From positions 1 to 60,345 of the forward strand of contig MVRU01000008.1 of assembly GCA_002067745.1 (NCBI GenBank): a DNA stretch of 60,345 nucleotides, in the 5' to 3' direction. Shown here piece after piece: positions 18,137 through 27,382 of the stretch. Made by a program: the position numbers and the translations under genes. Within the stretch, counting starts at the first letter, position 1. Each line of letters starts with the position of its first letter. The notes beneath the pieces are model-generated. The model ran no database searches, was not told the DNA's origin, and saw only the letters and a list, made by a program, of their open reading frames with translations. The DNA is from Syntrophus sp. PtaU1.Bin005 (lineage in GTDB: Bacteria; Desulfobacterota; Syntrophia; Syntrophales; Syntrophaceae).

Positions 18137-19693
18137 TCATTCATGATCGATCTTTGTGCTTGAAGGTGAACTCTCCAGGATTTCTTTCGCAGTCTCCCTG
18201 TCATCGAAATGGAGACGATTTGTTCCAATAATCTGGTAATCTTCATGCCCTTTACCGGCAATCAAAACGATATCTGAAGGCCGGGCCGACCGGATCGCCG
18301 CCTCAATGGCCTGCCGCCGATCGGGGATCACGACATATCCCCTGCCGGCCGGCTCCAATGGCCATTGCTCCGGAGATCCCTTGGGAATGGACTGACGATT
18401 GATGCCCACCTCGATATCCCCAATGATGGCCAGCGGGTCTTCCGATCTTGGATTATCGGAAGTCAGGATCGTCAGGTCGCTGTAATTTGTCGCCACTTTC
18501 CCCATGAGGGGCCTCTTTCCCCGGTCGCGGTCGCCGCCGCATCCAAAGACCGTGATCATCCGTCCTTGTTTGAAGGGGCAGAGGCTCTCAAGCACCCGCC
18601 GAAGCGCATCATCCGTGTGGGCATAATCGACGAACACCCGGGGCTGGGCCAATCCGCTCACCTTTTCGAGCCGTCCGGGCACCGCCGTCATCGTTTCGAT
18701 TCCCCGGCAAATGGCCTCCGTGGGGATCCGCAGGGCAATGGCGGCGGAAACAGCGGCCAGAACATTCGACAGATTAAATTTGCCGATCAGGGGAGAGGCC
18801 ATTTCGAAACTCGCGGGACCTACCTCGATGACCGCTTTGATTCCGTCGAGGGAAAGATCAAAGCAAGAGGGGCGTACATCGGCATTCTCTTCGATTCCAA
18901 AGGTAAGAGGCCTGTTCCCCGCCCCGGTTTCCCGGACGAGACGCTTCCCCCAGGGATCATCGACATTCACCACCATGGAATGCCGGCGAAGCTTCCGCCC
19001 CCCGGGAAGCACTTCCGAAAAGAAACGCTTCTTCGCCTGGTAATAATTTTCCATGGTCTTGTGGTAGTCCAGATGGTCCTGGGTGAGATTGGTAAAAATT
19101 CCAAGATCAAAACGGCAATCGTCGACGCGCCGGAGGTCAATGGCATGGGAAGATACCTCGGCAACCAGATGGGTCACGCCGCTTTCCGCCATATCCCTCA
19201 AAATCCGCTGCAGGTCCATGGATTCAGGCGTCGTGTTGGGGGCGGCCATCCTGATTCCGGGATAACGGTAATTGACGGTGCCCAGAACGCCGCAGCGGAA
19301 TCCCGCCGCCGCAAAAATCGATTCAAGGATATAGGTGATGGTGGTTTTGCCGTTCGTTCCCACCACGCCGACCGCAACCAGCGATGATGAAGGATCGCCG
19401 TAGAACGTTCTCGCCAGACGCCCCAGGGCTTTCCTCCCGTTTTCCACACAAATCTTCGTGATGTCCGGGGGCGTTGTAACTTCTCTCTCGCAAACGACGA
19501 CCTTGGCGCCGTGGCCTATCGCATCGTCGATATAGTCATGGCCGTCGGATTTAAGACCTGATATCGCCACAAAGAGTGAATTCGACGAACACTGCCGTGA
19601 ATTGTAGCACAGGGACGTCACGTCCATCGCGCTGTCCGCGGGGCCGGTCATTCCCATAATGTCGAGTCCATTCAATAAGGCGGAAAGATTCAT
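18137..19693 (-). CDS. murE: UDP-MurNAc-Ala-Glu:meso-diaminopimelate ligase MurE
   Basis: Adds the third residue of the peptidoglycan stem. The 518 residues include SRQCSSNSLFVAISG-type uracil-binding N-terminus, the ATP loop GTNGKTT at 112-118, NLTQDHLDYHKTMENY, and DNPR at 413-416. DNPR is the established signature of meso-diaminopimelate-specific MurE, so the cell wall is expected to be the usual Gram-negative type. The gene lies 18 bases after ftsI. The 186 bases that follow, up to murF, hold only a 25-codon ORF whose ATG overlaps the murE stop. Confidence 0.97.
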   Translation of the reverse strand: MNLSALLNGLDIMGMTGPADSAMDVTSLCYNSRQCSSNSLFVAISGLKSDGHDYIDDAIGHGAKVVVCEREVTTPPDITKICVENGRKALGRLARTFYGDPSSSLVAVGVVGTNGKTTITYILESIFAAAGFRCGVLGTVNYRYPGIRMAAPNTTPESMDLQRILRDMAESGVTHLVAEVSSHAIDLRRVDDCRFDLGIFTNLTQDHLDYHKTMENYYQAKKRFFSEVLPGGRKLRRHSMVVNVDDPWGKRLVRETGAGNRPLTFGIEENADVRPSCFDLSLDGIKAVIEVGPASFEMASPLIGKFNLSNVLAAVSAAIALRIPTEAICRGIETMTAVPGRLEKVSGLAQPRVFVDYAHTDDALRRVLESLCPFKQGRMITVFGCGGDRDRGKRPLMGKVATNYSDLTILTSDNPRSEDPLAIIGDIEVGINRQSIPKGSPEQWPLEPAGRGYVVIPDRRQAIEAAIRSARPSDIVLIAGKGHEDYQIIGTNRLHFDDRETAKEILESSPSSTKIDHE

Positions 19694-19711
19694 TTTCGGC
19701 AGCCCTTTTTT

Positions 19712-21709
19712 TCAATTCCCGTGACTGAAGATCACGGAGCAGGAGGCGGTCCGTGTCATCGGAGATCCAGGCGCTGGATGCTGCTGCGTCGCCCAGCCGT
19801 TGCCTGCGATTTTGACTTCAATGCCACGCTGTTTCGCTTTTCTGAGGACATCCCGGATACTGAGGCCGAGGAAATTGGGCATCAGGGCTTCATCGGTCAG
19901 CATGTTCGCCGGCGCCACGCCGGGTGAAAGATCACCGGAAGAAGAAACCAGCTTCAGCTTCATGTTTCCGCCTTCTTCCTGGTCCAGCTCCGGAGTTGGA
20001 TTGGGACGAATGTGAGGTTTAAAGCATGTCAGGATCTGTTCTCCAATCGCCTTGAAAACCGGAGCGGCGGCAACGCCACCCCAGCGGTCTTTTTGCGGTT
20101 CATCGAGAATAACCAGGATCGCAACCTGGGGGTCCTCAGCAGGGAAAAATCCCATGAACGACGTTTTCACCCGTTCGGATGAATAAGCATTCCGTGCATG
20201 ATCATATTTCTGCGAGGTCCCGGTCTTTCCGGCAACGGAGACGCTCTCTATCCGGGCGTTCTTCCCTGTTCCGTCCTCCTGCCCCACGATATCGGTCATG
20301 ATGGCCGTGAGATGCCTCGCCGTATTCGGCGATATGACCCGCCGAACTGCCGTGGGCGAGTAGCTGCTTACAATCTGACCCTTTTTATCCACAAGAGCCC
20401 GAACGACATAGGGTTTCATCATGGTTCCCTGATTGGCGATCGTGGACAGCGCGGTGATAAGCTGAATGGCGGTGACCGAAATTCCCTGCCCAAAAGCGAC
20501 CGTTGCCGCGTCCACCCTCGTCCAGTCGCCGACGGGGCGGAGCAGTCCCGGAATCTCCCCTGGAAGATCGATCCCTGTCCTCGCCCCGAAACCGAAGCTG
20601 CGGATATAGTCGTAAAATTTTTCCTTTCCCAGCTTTTCCGCAATCTTGACCGATCCGATATTGCTCGAATATTTAAGAATATCATGAACGGAAAGCATGG
20701 CGTGGCGCTTCCGCTTGGCTTCGTGAATCACCCGGTTGCCGATGGCATAGGCCCCATTTTCACAGTAGAAGCGGTCGCTTTCCCGGACGGCCCCCTCTTC
20801 GAGGGCGGCAGCAACCAGGAAGGGTTTGAAGGTTGATCCGGGGTCAAAGCAGTCTGTAACCGCTCTGTTCTTTTTGTTTTCCGAAGAGACGGTCCTCAGC
20901 GCATTGGGATCGAAGCCCGGAGAATTGGCCAGCGCCAGGATTTCTCCCGTCTTGGGATCCATCACAATCGCCAGCCCCCCCTTGGCTCCTTTGTCCCGGA
21001 CAGCGGCTTTGAGCTGAGATTCCACAAGGTGCTGAATGCGGCTGTCTATGGTGAGAACGAGGCTCAAGCTTTCGTCAGACGAAATCGAAGCCTTTTCCAC
21101 CCTGGGGAAAAGCACGTTGCCTTTTGCATCCCGCGTCCAGACAAGCTTTTCCGGTGTGCCCTTCAGGTATTGATCGTATTTGATTTCCAGCCCCTCCAGC
21201 CCGACCGAATCGTAACCTACCAAACCGACCAGCTGGCTGGCCAGTTCTCCGTTGGGATAAAATCTTTTGGGCTCCTTGACGAGAAAAATTCCCTCGATGC
21301 CCGCATCCTCCACCTTCCTGGCAATCTCGGAAGGGATTCTGCGGGCAATCCAGCAGAATCTTTTCGAGTGAAGAAGCTTTTTCATCACTTCCTGCCGGTC
21401 AATGTCGAGAATGGAGGCTATTCTGACGGCCGCATCGACGGGGCGGGCCATTTTCGAAGGATCCGCACAGACCGAATCGACCTGCAGACTCGCCGCAAGT
21501 TTTTCACCATTCCGGTCAAAAATGATCCCCCGTTCCGGCGGCAGTTGGAGGGTCTTGGTATGCTGCCTCTGTGCAAGCTCCTTCAAGGCCTTGCTGGACA
21601 TAATCTGCAGATGAATGGCCCTGGAAAAAAGGGCAACGAACAAAACGACAAAAAAGACCAGCAGCGTCACCAGCCGAAACCTCAGCCATTTGACGGATTC
21701 CGTGTTCAT
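19712..21709 (-). CDS. ftsI: Septal peptidoglycan transpeptidase FtsI (PBP3) with PASTA domain
   Basis: Class B penicillin-binding protein that crosslinks septal murein. The 665 residues include one N-terminal membrane helix (about 11-30) and a PBP dimerisation domain. The transpeptidase domain follows with STFK at 292-295 (catalytic Ser292), SSN in YSSNIGSVKI, and KTGTS. A PASTA domain closes the protein (about 608-665, beginning MPNFLGLSIRDVLRKAKQRG), a feature seen in deltaproteobacterial and Gram-positive relatives but not in E. coli FtsI. The start overlaps the ftsL stop by four bases. Confidence 0.97.
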   Translation of the reverse strand: MNTESVKWLRFRLVTLLVFFVVLFVALFSRAIHLQIMSSKALKELAQRQHTKTLQLPPERGIIFDRNGEKLAASLQVDSVCADPSKMARPVDAAVRIASILDIDRQEVMKKLLHSKRFCWIARRIPSEIARKVEDAGIEGIFLVKEPKRFYPNGELASQLVGLVGYDSVGLEGLEIKYDQYLKGTPEKLVWTRDAKGNVLFPRVEKASISSDESLSLVLTIDSRIQHLVESQLKAAVRDKGAKGGLAIVMDPKTGEILALANSPGFDPNALRTVSSENKKNRAVTDCFDPGSTFKPFLVAAALEEGAVRESDRFYCENGAYAIGNRVIHEAKRKRHAMLSVHDILKYSSNIGSVKIAEKLGKEKFYDYIRSFGFGARTGIDLPGEIPGLLRPVGDWTRVDAATVAFGQGISVTAIQLITALSTIANQGTMMKPYVVRALVDKKGQIVSSYSPTAVRRVISPNTARHLTAIMTDIVGQEDGTGKNARIESVSVAGKTGTSQKYDHARNAYSSERVKTSFMGFFPAEDPQVAILVILDEPQKDRWGGVAAAPVFKAIGEQILTCFKPHIRPNPTPELDQEEGGNMKLKLVSSSGDLSPGVAPANMLTDEALMPNFLGLSIRDVLRKAKQRGIEVKIAGNGWATQQHPAPGSPMTRTASCSVIFSHGN

Positions 21710-22053
21710 CGCTTAGCCCCGCTTCCTCCAAGATGGATGATCTGTTCCCTCTCAGGGTAGGTCATCTGCAGTTTCTCTTTCACAATCGCTTCAATGCGAC
21801 CCGGTGCCTTGAGCGTTGCAATATCAACTTTCAACTGGCGCTGTTCTTCCAGGAGCTGCCCCCTGCGATTCATCTCCTCGGCAATTTTATAATCCAGCTC
21901 CGTCATTCGAACGTGCGACCAGACATACACCAGGGCTACGCCCATCAGAACGAAGGCCGCGATGATCAGGTGCGTATACTTCACCCCCGTTGATTTGCTC
22001 TGCTCCGGCGACTCCTCGGGAGGCGGCATGTCCGGCGAATCGTCGATCGTCAA
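21706..22053 (-). CDS. ftsL: FtsL-like cell division protein
   Basis: A 115-residue bitopic protein in the ftsL position between rsmH and ftsI. An acidic cytoplasmic tail (1-26, rich in Pro, Glu and Asp) is followed by one membrane helix (about 27-46) and then a heptad-like region (about 50-85) typical of the FtsL coiled coil. A conserved-looking RIEAIVKEKLQMTYPEREQI segment, as in FtsL/FtsB family tails, comes last. Sequence identity in this family is low, so position and topology carry the call. It starts 3 bases after rsmH. Confidence 0.88.
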   Translation of the reverse strand: MTIDDSPDMPPPEESPEQSKSTGVKYTHLIIAAFVLMGVALVYVWSHVRMTELDYKIAEEMNRRGQLLEEQRQLKVDIATLKAPGRIEAIVKEKLQMTYPEREQIIHLGGSGAKR

Positions 22054-22056
22054 GGG

Positions 22057-23004
22057 CTAAATCCTTTCCGCAGTTCGCAGTCTCGCACTTCGTGATCGGG
22101 GATTGGCATCCACCTCGCTTGAGGACGGCGTGATGGGCTTTCTGTTCAAAACGGTCAACCGGGGACGTTGTCCACAGACGCAAAAGGGAATGTCGGGCGG
22201 ACAGATGCACCCCTTCTCCAGAGAGCGGAACCGGGTTTTGACCATGCCGTCTTCCAGGGAGTGAAAGGAAATGATGGAAAACCGCCCCCCCGGCTTCAGG
22301 CAGTCGATCCCCTCGTGGATGGCCCTGTGAAGGTTGGAAAGTTCATTGTTAACGTAAATCCTGAGTGCCTGGAAGGTGCGCGTCGCGGGATGAATTTTCC
22401 TGTGCCGGGCAGACCCGGGCAATGCGCCGGCGACGATGGCGGCCAATTCCGTCGTTGTCCGAATCGGGGCGTCTTTCCGTTTCGCTGCAATCGCCCGGGC
22501 TATCCGACCTGCCATGATTTCTTCTCCGTACCGTCTTATGATGTCCTTCAATTCCCTTTCGGAACAGGAATGAAGAACATCATAGGCGCTTCGACCGGAT
22601 TGCGGGTCCATGCGCATGTCAAGAGGCGCCTCATGAAGGAAGCTGAACCCCCTTTCCGCTGTGTCCAACTGATGGGAAGAAACCCCAAGATCCAGTAAAA
22701 TACCGTCGACTTCAGAGATCTTTTCGCCTGCAAGCACGGCTCGAATATCGGCATAGTTCGCCTTGACAAGCCGCTTTCGCCGGCCAAAGGCCTCCAGGCG
22801 TTTCCCTGCGGCCTCCAGGGCCTGGCCGTCGACATCCATCCCGAGAAGAAATCCAGCGGGGGCCGATCGTTCCAGGATGAGCGCGGCGTGCCCTCCCCCG
22901 CCAACCGTTCCGTCAACGTAAATACCGCCGCTATGGCAACTCAGTGAAGCAACGGCTTCTTCAAGAAGCACAGGCTCATGATAGGAATCCCCCTCGGCCG
23001 GCAT
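22057..23004 (-). CDS. rsmH: 16S rRNA m4C1402 methyltransferase RsmH (MraW)
   Basis: SAM-dependent enzyme that methylates the N4 position of C1402 in 16S rRNA. The start is placed at ATG 23004, two bases after the mraZ stop, because an upstream in-frame start would overlap mraZ by 64 bases. This gives 315 residues. Motifs are YHEPVLLEEAV, YVDGTVGGGGHAALIL (SAM loop), ILLDLGVSSHQLD, ERGFSF, ATRTFQALRI and FSIISFHSLED. Its usual 2'-O-methylation partner at the same base, RsmI, is encoded at 40764-41624. Confidence 0.97.
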   Translation of the reverse strand: MPAEGDSYHEPVLLEEAVASLSCHSGGIYVDGTVGGGGHAALILERSAPAGFLLGMDVDGQALEAAGKRLEAFGRRKRLVKANYADIRAVLAGEKISEVDGILLDLGVSSHQLDTAERGFSFLHEAPLDMRMDPQSGRSAYDVLHSCSERELKDIIRRYGEEIMAGRIARAIAAKRKDAPIRTTTELAAIVAGALPGSARHRKIHPATRTFQALRIYVNNELSNLHRAIHEGIDCLKPGGRFSIISFHSLEDGMVKTRFRSLEKGCICPPDIPFCVCGQRPRLTVLNRKPITPSSSEVDANPRSRSARLRTAERI

Positions 23005-23006
23005 TC

Positions 23007-23453
23007 TCAGAGCCCGAGTTCCGTCATGTAATCCCCGAAACCATCGAGATTCCCCGATGTATCCTGACAATCCTTCTCATAGAGGTCCCGATTCCAGATT
23101 TCGATAACCCGCAGCATGCCGGCAAGGACGATCTCTTTTTCCAGGCTTGCATAGGCGCGAAGGCTTGGGGGAATCAGGACCCGCCCCTGGTTGTCGATGG
23201 TGCAGCTGACGGCGCCCGCCATGAAAAAACGCTGAAAAGACCGGCTTCTTTTGTCGAGCAGGGGGGCCTGCCGGATTTTGTCTTCGAGAAGCGACCACTC
23301 CTTTTCAGGAAAAACCATGAGATAACCGTCCCATTTCGCAATGATCAGGCGATTGTCATAGTAAGCAGCCAGAACCTCACGGAATTTAGCCGGAAAAATG
23401 ATACGCCCCTTGTCATCAATGGTATGGGAATATTCTCCCCGAAAGCCAGCCAT
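23007..23453 (-). CDS. mraZ: Transcriptional regulator MraZ
   Basis: DNA-binding repressor/regulator of the dcw cluster and its first gene. ATG at 23453, preceded by GAGGGGTGGG, gives 148 residues. An upstream in-frame start at 23501 would lie inside the promoter and is rejected. The protein has the two SpoVT/AbrB-like halves: [21 protein letters not shown] near residue 5, and [18 protein letters not shown]-like [14 protein letters not shown] near 80. AGTGG repeats directly upstream match its expected binding site, so autoregulation is likely. Confidence 0.96.
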   Translation of the reverse strand: MAGFRGEYSHTIDDKGRIIFPAKFREVLAAYYDNRLIIAKWDGYLMVFPEKEWSLLEDKIRQAPLLDKRSRSFQRFFMAGAVSCTIDNQGRVLIPPSLRAYASLEKEIVLAGMLRVIEIWNRDLYEKDCQDTSGNLDGFGDYMTELGL

Positions 23454-23457
23454 CCCA

Positions 23458-23492
23458 CCCCTCACATCCACTTTAAACCACTTTACTCCACT
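23458..23492 (-). promoter_or_regulatory. MraZ operator: AGTGG repeats at 10-bp period
   Basis: On the minus strand AGTGG occurs at 23488-23492, 23478-23482 and 23468-23472, and a degenerate fourth copy AGGGG lies at 23458-23462, each exactly ten bases from the next. This matches the established form of MraZ boxes, which are short GTGG/TGGG-type direct repeats at one-helical-turn spacing upstream of mraZ. The repeats sit between the predicted transcription start (about 23494) and the mraZ ribosome site, a position suited to repression. Confidence 0.85.
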
Positions 23493-23500
23493 AGGCTGCA

Positions 23501-23529
23501 AATATAAAGAGGGGATTCCTGTTTGTCAA
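23501..23529 (-). promoter_or_regulatory. Sigma-70-type promoter Pmra
   Basis: The minus strand reads TTGACA (23524-23529), a 17-base spacer, then TATATT (23501-23506): a perfect -35 and a five-of-six -10 at ideal spacing. The site begins 8 bases past the mltG stop at 23537, and the predicted start falls just ahead of the AGTGG operator repeats. It should drive mraZ and the genes that follow. Confidence 0.85.
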
Positions 23530-23536
23530 GGAAAAA

Positions 23537-24559
23537 TCACGCGTCTTTTTCCTTTGCAAGTCGGTATCTTAGAATAGCATCATTGTGTTCTTTCAGAGTC
23601 TTGGAAAACTGGTGGGATCCGTTGCCCTTGGACACGAAATAAAGATACTCCACCCTGGCGGGATTCAGCACAGCCAGGAAAGAGTCCTTGCCCGGATTCG
23701 CGATGGGACCCGGTGGAAGACCTTCTATGCGGTAGGTATTGTGGGAGGTTGGCATCGACAAATGACGACGCGTGATTTTTCCTTCGAAAGGCGCCATGTG
23801 GTAAACGGCTGTGGGATCGCTTTGAAGACGCATGCCTATTTTCAATCTGTTGAAAAAAACCGCTGCGATGAGAGGTTTTTCCGCACGATGGCCCGTTTCC
23901 TTGCCGATCAGAGAAGCCAGCGTGACAAATTCGTTCAAGGTCAGCCCCATCGCTCCGGCCTTATCGATCATTCCGGGATCGATGACGCTCCAGAATTGTT
24001 CCACCATGCGGCGAATCAGCTGTTCCGGGGTGATGACGTCGTCGAAAAAATAGGTATCCGGATAGAGGTAACCCTCGGCGCTGCCTTCTTCAATCCCCAG
24101 GCTCCGCAAAAACGTCCGGTCCGTTGCCAGGGACAGAAATTTTTTTTCATCAACAAGATGCAGCCTGGCCAAATGGGCGGCCAGCTCCCTCAAATTCATA
24201 TCCTCGGGAACGGTAATTCTGCAGACATCGGTTTCACCTCGTGAAAGTTTGTTTACAATGGCCAGCGGGGTCATCTTCCCGGAGAAGGTATATTCTCCCG
24301 ATCTCAGATGTCTTGCGGCACCCTTCGTCAGAACCAGGACGCAGAAAAAGGGGGTGTTGCGAACCAGCCCCTCCTTCTGCAGCTTGTCCACCACCTCGAA
24401 AAATCCTGTTCCCGGAAGAATTCTCACCTTTTTCACTGGAAGAACCGGGTCTACCGGCCGGTCGATATAAAGGAGAAACCAGCCCGCCGTCAAATAAGCC
24501 ACGATCAGCAGGAGCCGCGTCAGCAGGACGTTTTTCTTACTTCTTTTTTTTCTTTTCAT
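23537..24559 (-). CDS. mltG: Endolytic murein transglycosylase MltG
   Basis: Inner-membrane lytic transglycosylase (YceG family) that cleaves nascent glycan strands and is thought to end polymerisation. The 340-residue protein has a very basic N-terminus, a single membrane helix (about 11-31), a LysM-like region (VRILPGTGFFEVVDKLQKEG) and the catalytic domain with Glu221 in LASLIGKETG, then FFNRLKIGMRLQSDPTAVY and GLPPGPIANPGKDSFLAVL. It overlaps the ruvX stop by four bases and precedes mraZ, placing a wall enzyme just upstream of the dcw promoter. Confidence 0.95.
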   Translation of the reverse strand: MKRKKRSKKNVLLTRLLLIVAYLTAGWFLLYIDRPVDPVLPVKKVRILPGTGFFEVVDKLQKEGLVRNTPFFCVLVLTKGAARHLRSGEYTFSGKMTPLAIVNKLSRGETDVCRITVPEDMNLRELAAHLARLHLVDEKKFLSLATDRTFLRSLGIEEGSAEGYLYPDTYFFDDVITPEQLIRRMVEQFWSVIDPGMIDKAGAMGLTLNEFVTLASLIGKETGHRAEKPLIAAVFFNRLKIGMRLQSDPTAVYHMAPFEGKITRRHLSMPTSHNTYRIEGLPPGPIANPGKDSFLAVLNPARVEYLYFVSKGNGSHQFSKTLKEHNDAILRYRLAKEKDA

Positions 24560-25008
24560 GAGCCCTTTTCAACTTCGGTATCCGGTGATCTTTTTTCTTT
24601 TGAAAAGGCGTCCAGGTAAGACTGGAGGATCAGGCTAGCCGCCAGGCTGTCAACCACGGCTTTTCGCTTTTTAGGGGGAACCCCGGACCGGAAAAGGATT
24701 TCTTCCGCCTCCTTCGTCGTCAGGGTTTCATCCCATAACACGACCGGGATGCCCAGGGAGGCCTCCAGACGGTGGGCAAAGCGTGCAACCTTTTCGCACT
24801 GGATCCCCTCCGTTCCATCAAGCCGAAGGGGATAACCGATGACGATTGTCTCCACTCCATATGTCGTGACAAGAGCGGCAACGGACTCCACATCCCTTCG
24901 CCAGGATTTGTGGAGGATCGTTGTCAGAGACTGGGCCGTCAATCCAAGTTCATCGCAGAGGGCGACGCCGATCCGCTTCTCCCCATAATCAAGGCCCAGG
25001 ATGCGCAT
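24556..25008 (-). CDS. ruvX: RuvX/YqgF family RNase H-like protein
   Basis: A 150-residue RNase H-fold nuclease family member, linked in other bacteria to 16S rRNA 5' maturation and earlier proposed as a Holliday junction resolvase. Motifs are ILGLDYGEKRIGVALCD (first catalytic Asp), VIGYPLRLDGTEG, LWDETLTTKEAEEIL and the final VDSLAASLILQSYL with the last acidic residue. It is the first gene of the ruvX-mltG pair, translationally coupled through an ATGA overlap, and is divergent from eno. Confidence 0.93.
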   Translation of the reverse strand: MRILGLDYGEKRIGVALCDELGLTAQSLTTILHKSWRRDVESVAALVTTYGVETIVIGYPLRLDGTEGIQCEKVARFAHRLEASLGIPVVLWDETLTTKEAEEILFRSGVPPKKRKAVVDSLAASLILQSYLDAFSKEKRSPDTEVEKGS

Positions 25009-25152
25009 ATCAGGACAGACTCCTTTTTTTAAGGGGACTGCTTAACAATACCCTCCTCCCTTTGCAACAGAAAAAAACAGTTCCTGTGCGTTCAACACGC
25101 TTGAATCGTGATCATTTCTCGGTTGTTTCCGGGATTAAAGGCTTCATCGGTC

Positions 25153-25181
25153 TTGAAAACTACGTGGTTATGGTTTAGAGT
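25153..25181 (+). promoter_or_regulatory. Sigma-70-type promoter for eno
   Basis: TTGAAA (25153-25158) is followed after 17 bases by TAGAGT (25176-25181). The -35 matches at five of six positions and the -10 at four. Transcription would begin near 25188, giving a leader of about 35 bases to the enolase ATG at 25224. Confidence 0.55.
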
Positions 25182-25190
25182 GACGTTTAA

Positions 25191-26510
<1,320 letters not shown>

Positions 26511-26571
26511 GGTGCCTTTCCGCACAGAACGGGCGAATCGTATACGCATGCGGCAACGTCGGGCATTTATT

Positions 26572-26615
26572 GAACCCTGAATTCGGGATGCTTCCAGTTC
26601 AGGGTTCGTCTTTTT
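26572..26615 (+). terminator. Rho-independent terminator of eno
   Basis: A ten-base stem GAACCCTGAA (26572-26581) pairs with TTCAGGGTTC (26598-26607) around a 16-base loop. The sequence GTC then TTTTT (26611-26615) follows. It lies 61 bases past the enolase stop. Confidence 0.75.
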
Positions 26616-26985
26616 CATTACCGTCGCCGGAGCCTGCGACCGCACCTTCGCTTCTCTGAGTGCACCGAAAATGCCCCGAAGCGGCAGGGCATTCCCTAAC
26701 CGCATTTCCTTCAGCGTCATCGTCAACAGGTCCAGGTTTCCCAGGATCAGGGAAGAAGAAGATCGGGAAAGGACTCCGGGGGGCGAACGTTCGCAGGCCA
26801 GACTCGGGGAAGGTGGAGTGAGGTTGGAGCGCCGCCTTCCGCCAGGGATTGAAAATATCTTGACGGGCTGCAGAGTTTCCTTTAGGGTTAATCTTTCTTA
26901 TCATCCATTGAACGTGATGCGCAGGCGGATAACATCCACAGGACGCTGAAGGCAATGCGAAAATCATCTGAGGAAAGGGAATTTT
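26616..26985. other. Gene-free stretch between the eno terminator and the next gene
   Basis: I see no convincing gene in this stretch. A long minus-strand reading frame crosses it (26599-27267), but most of its length is antisense to the following plus-strand gene and its composition (Pro, Arg, Phe, Gly rich) is that of a shadow. A TTGACG near 26859 with a weak TAGGGT 17 bases later is the best promoter candidate for the next gene. AGGAAAGG just before 26986 is its ribosome site. Confidence 0.5.
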
Positions 26986-27333
26986 GTGGATAAATTTACT
27001 CAAGTACCGCTGAATAAAATTGAATTCAATCAGAACAACCTCTACCGGGAAGACTCCTTCACGGATATGCAGGTCGGTTCGATCCGCGTGCTCATCCCCG
27101 TAAAACCGGACGGCTCGGAGGATTCTTCCAGAGCGGCCCTCTTCATCGGTCAGGCCCAGGTCATGTCTCCACAGGGCCCCCTGCCTCTTCAGGGCCCTAT
27201 TGAGGCAAAATCCCTGAGCGAAGCCATGGATAAATTCCCGCAGGCCATGGAGCAGGCGCTGAAACAAATGCTCTCCGAGGTCAGAGAGTATCAGCGTCAG
27301 CAGGAATCAGGGCTCATCCTGCCTGGCAAATGA
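26986..27333 (+). CDS. Small conserved cytosolic protein of unknown function
   Basis: A 115-residue soluble protein without signal peptide or membrane segment. It starts with GTG at 26986 with AGGAAAGGGA about six bases upstream. It reads as mixed alpha/beta: a beta-rich first half (VPLNKIEFNQNNLYRED, IRVLIPVKPDGSED, LFIGQAQVMSPQGPLPL) and a helical second half rich in Met, Glu and Gln (LSEAMDKFPQAMEQALKQML). I recall similar proteins annotated only as cytoplasmic protein in other Deltaproteobacteria. It converges on ptsI with a 49-base gap. No function is proposed. Confidence 0.75.
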   Translation: MDKFTQVPLNKIEFNQNNLYREDSFTDMQVGSIRVLIPVKPDGSEDSSRAALFIGQAQVMSPQGPLPLQGPIEAKSLSEAMDKFPQAMEQALKQMLSEVREYQRQQESGLILPGK

Positions 27334-27382
27334 TTCCAGCAGAAGGAGCCAAGGGGGATGCTCTGTACCGCGACGGGCGTCC

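Noticed and set aside
26599-27267. A 222-codon minus-strand reading frame
   Set aside because: It is largely antisense to the better-supported plus-strand gene at 26986, which has a ribosome site and a soluble-protein composition. The minus frame has no motif and a shadow-like residue mix.
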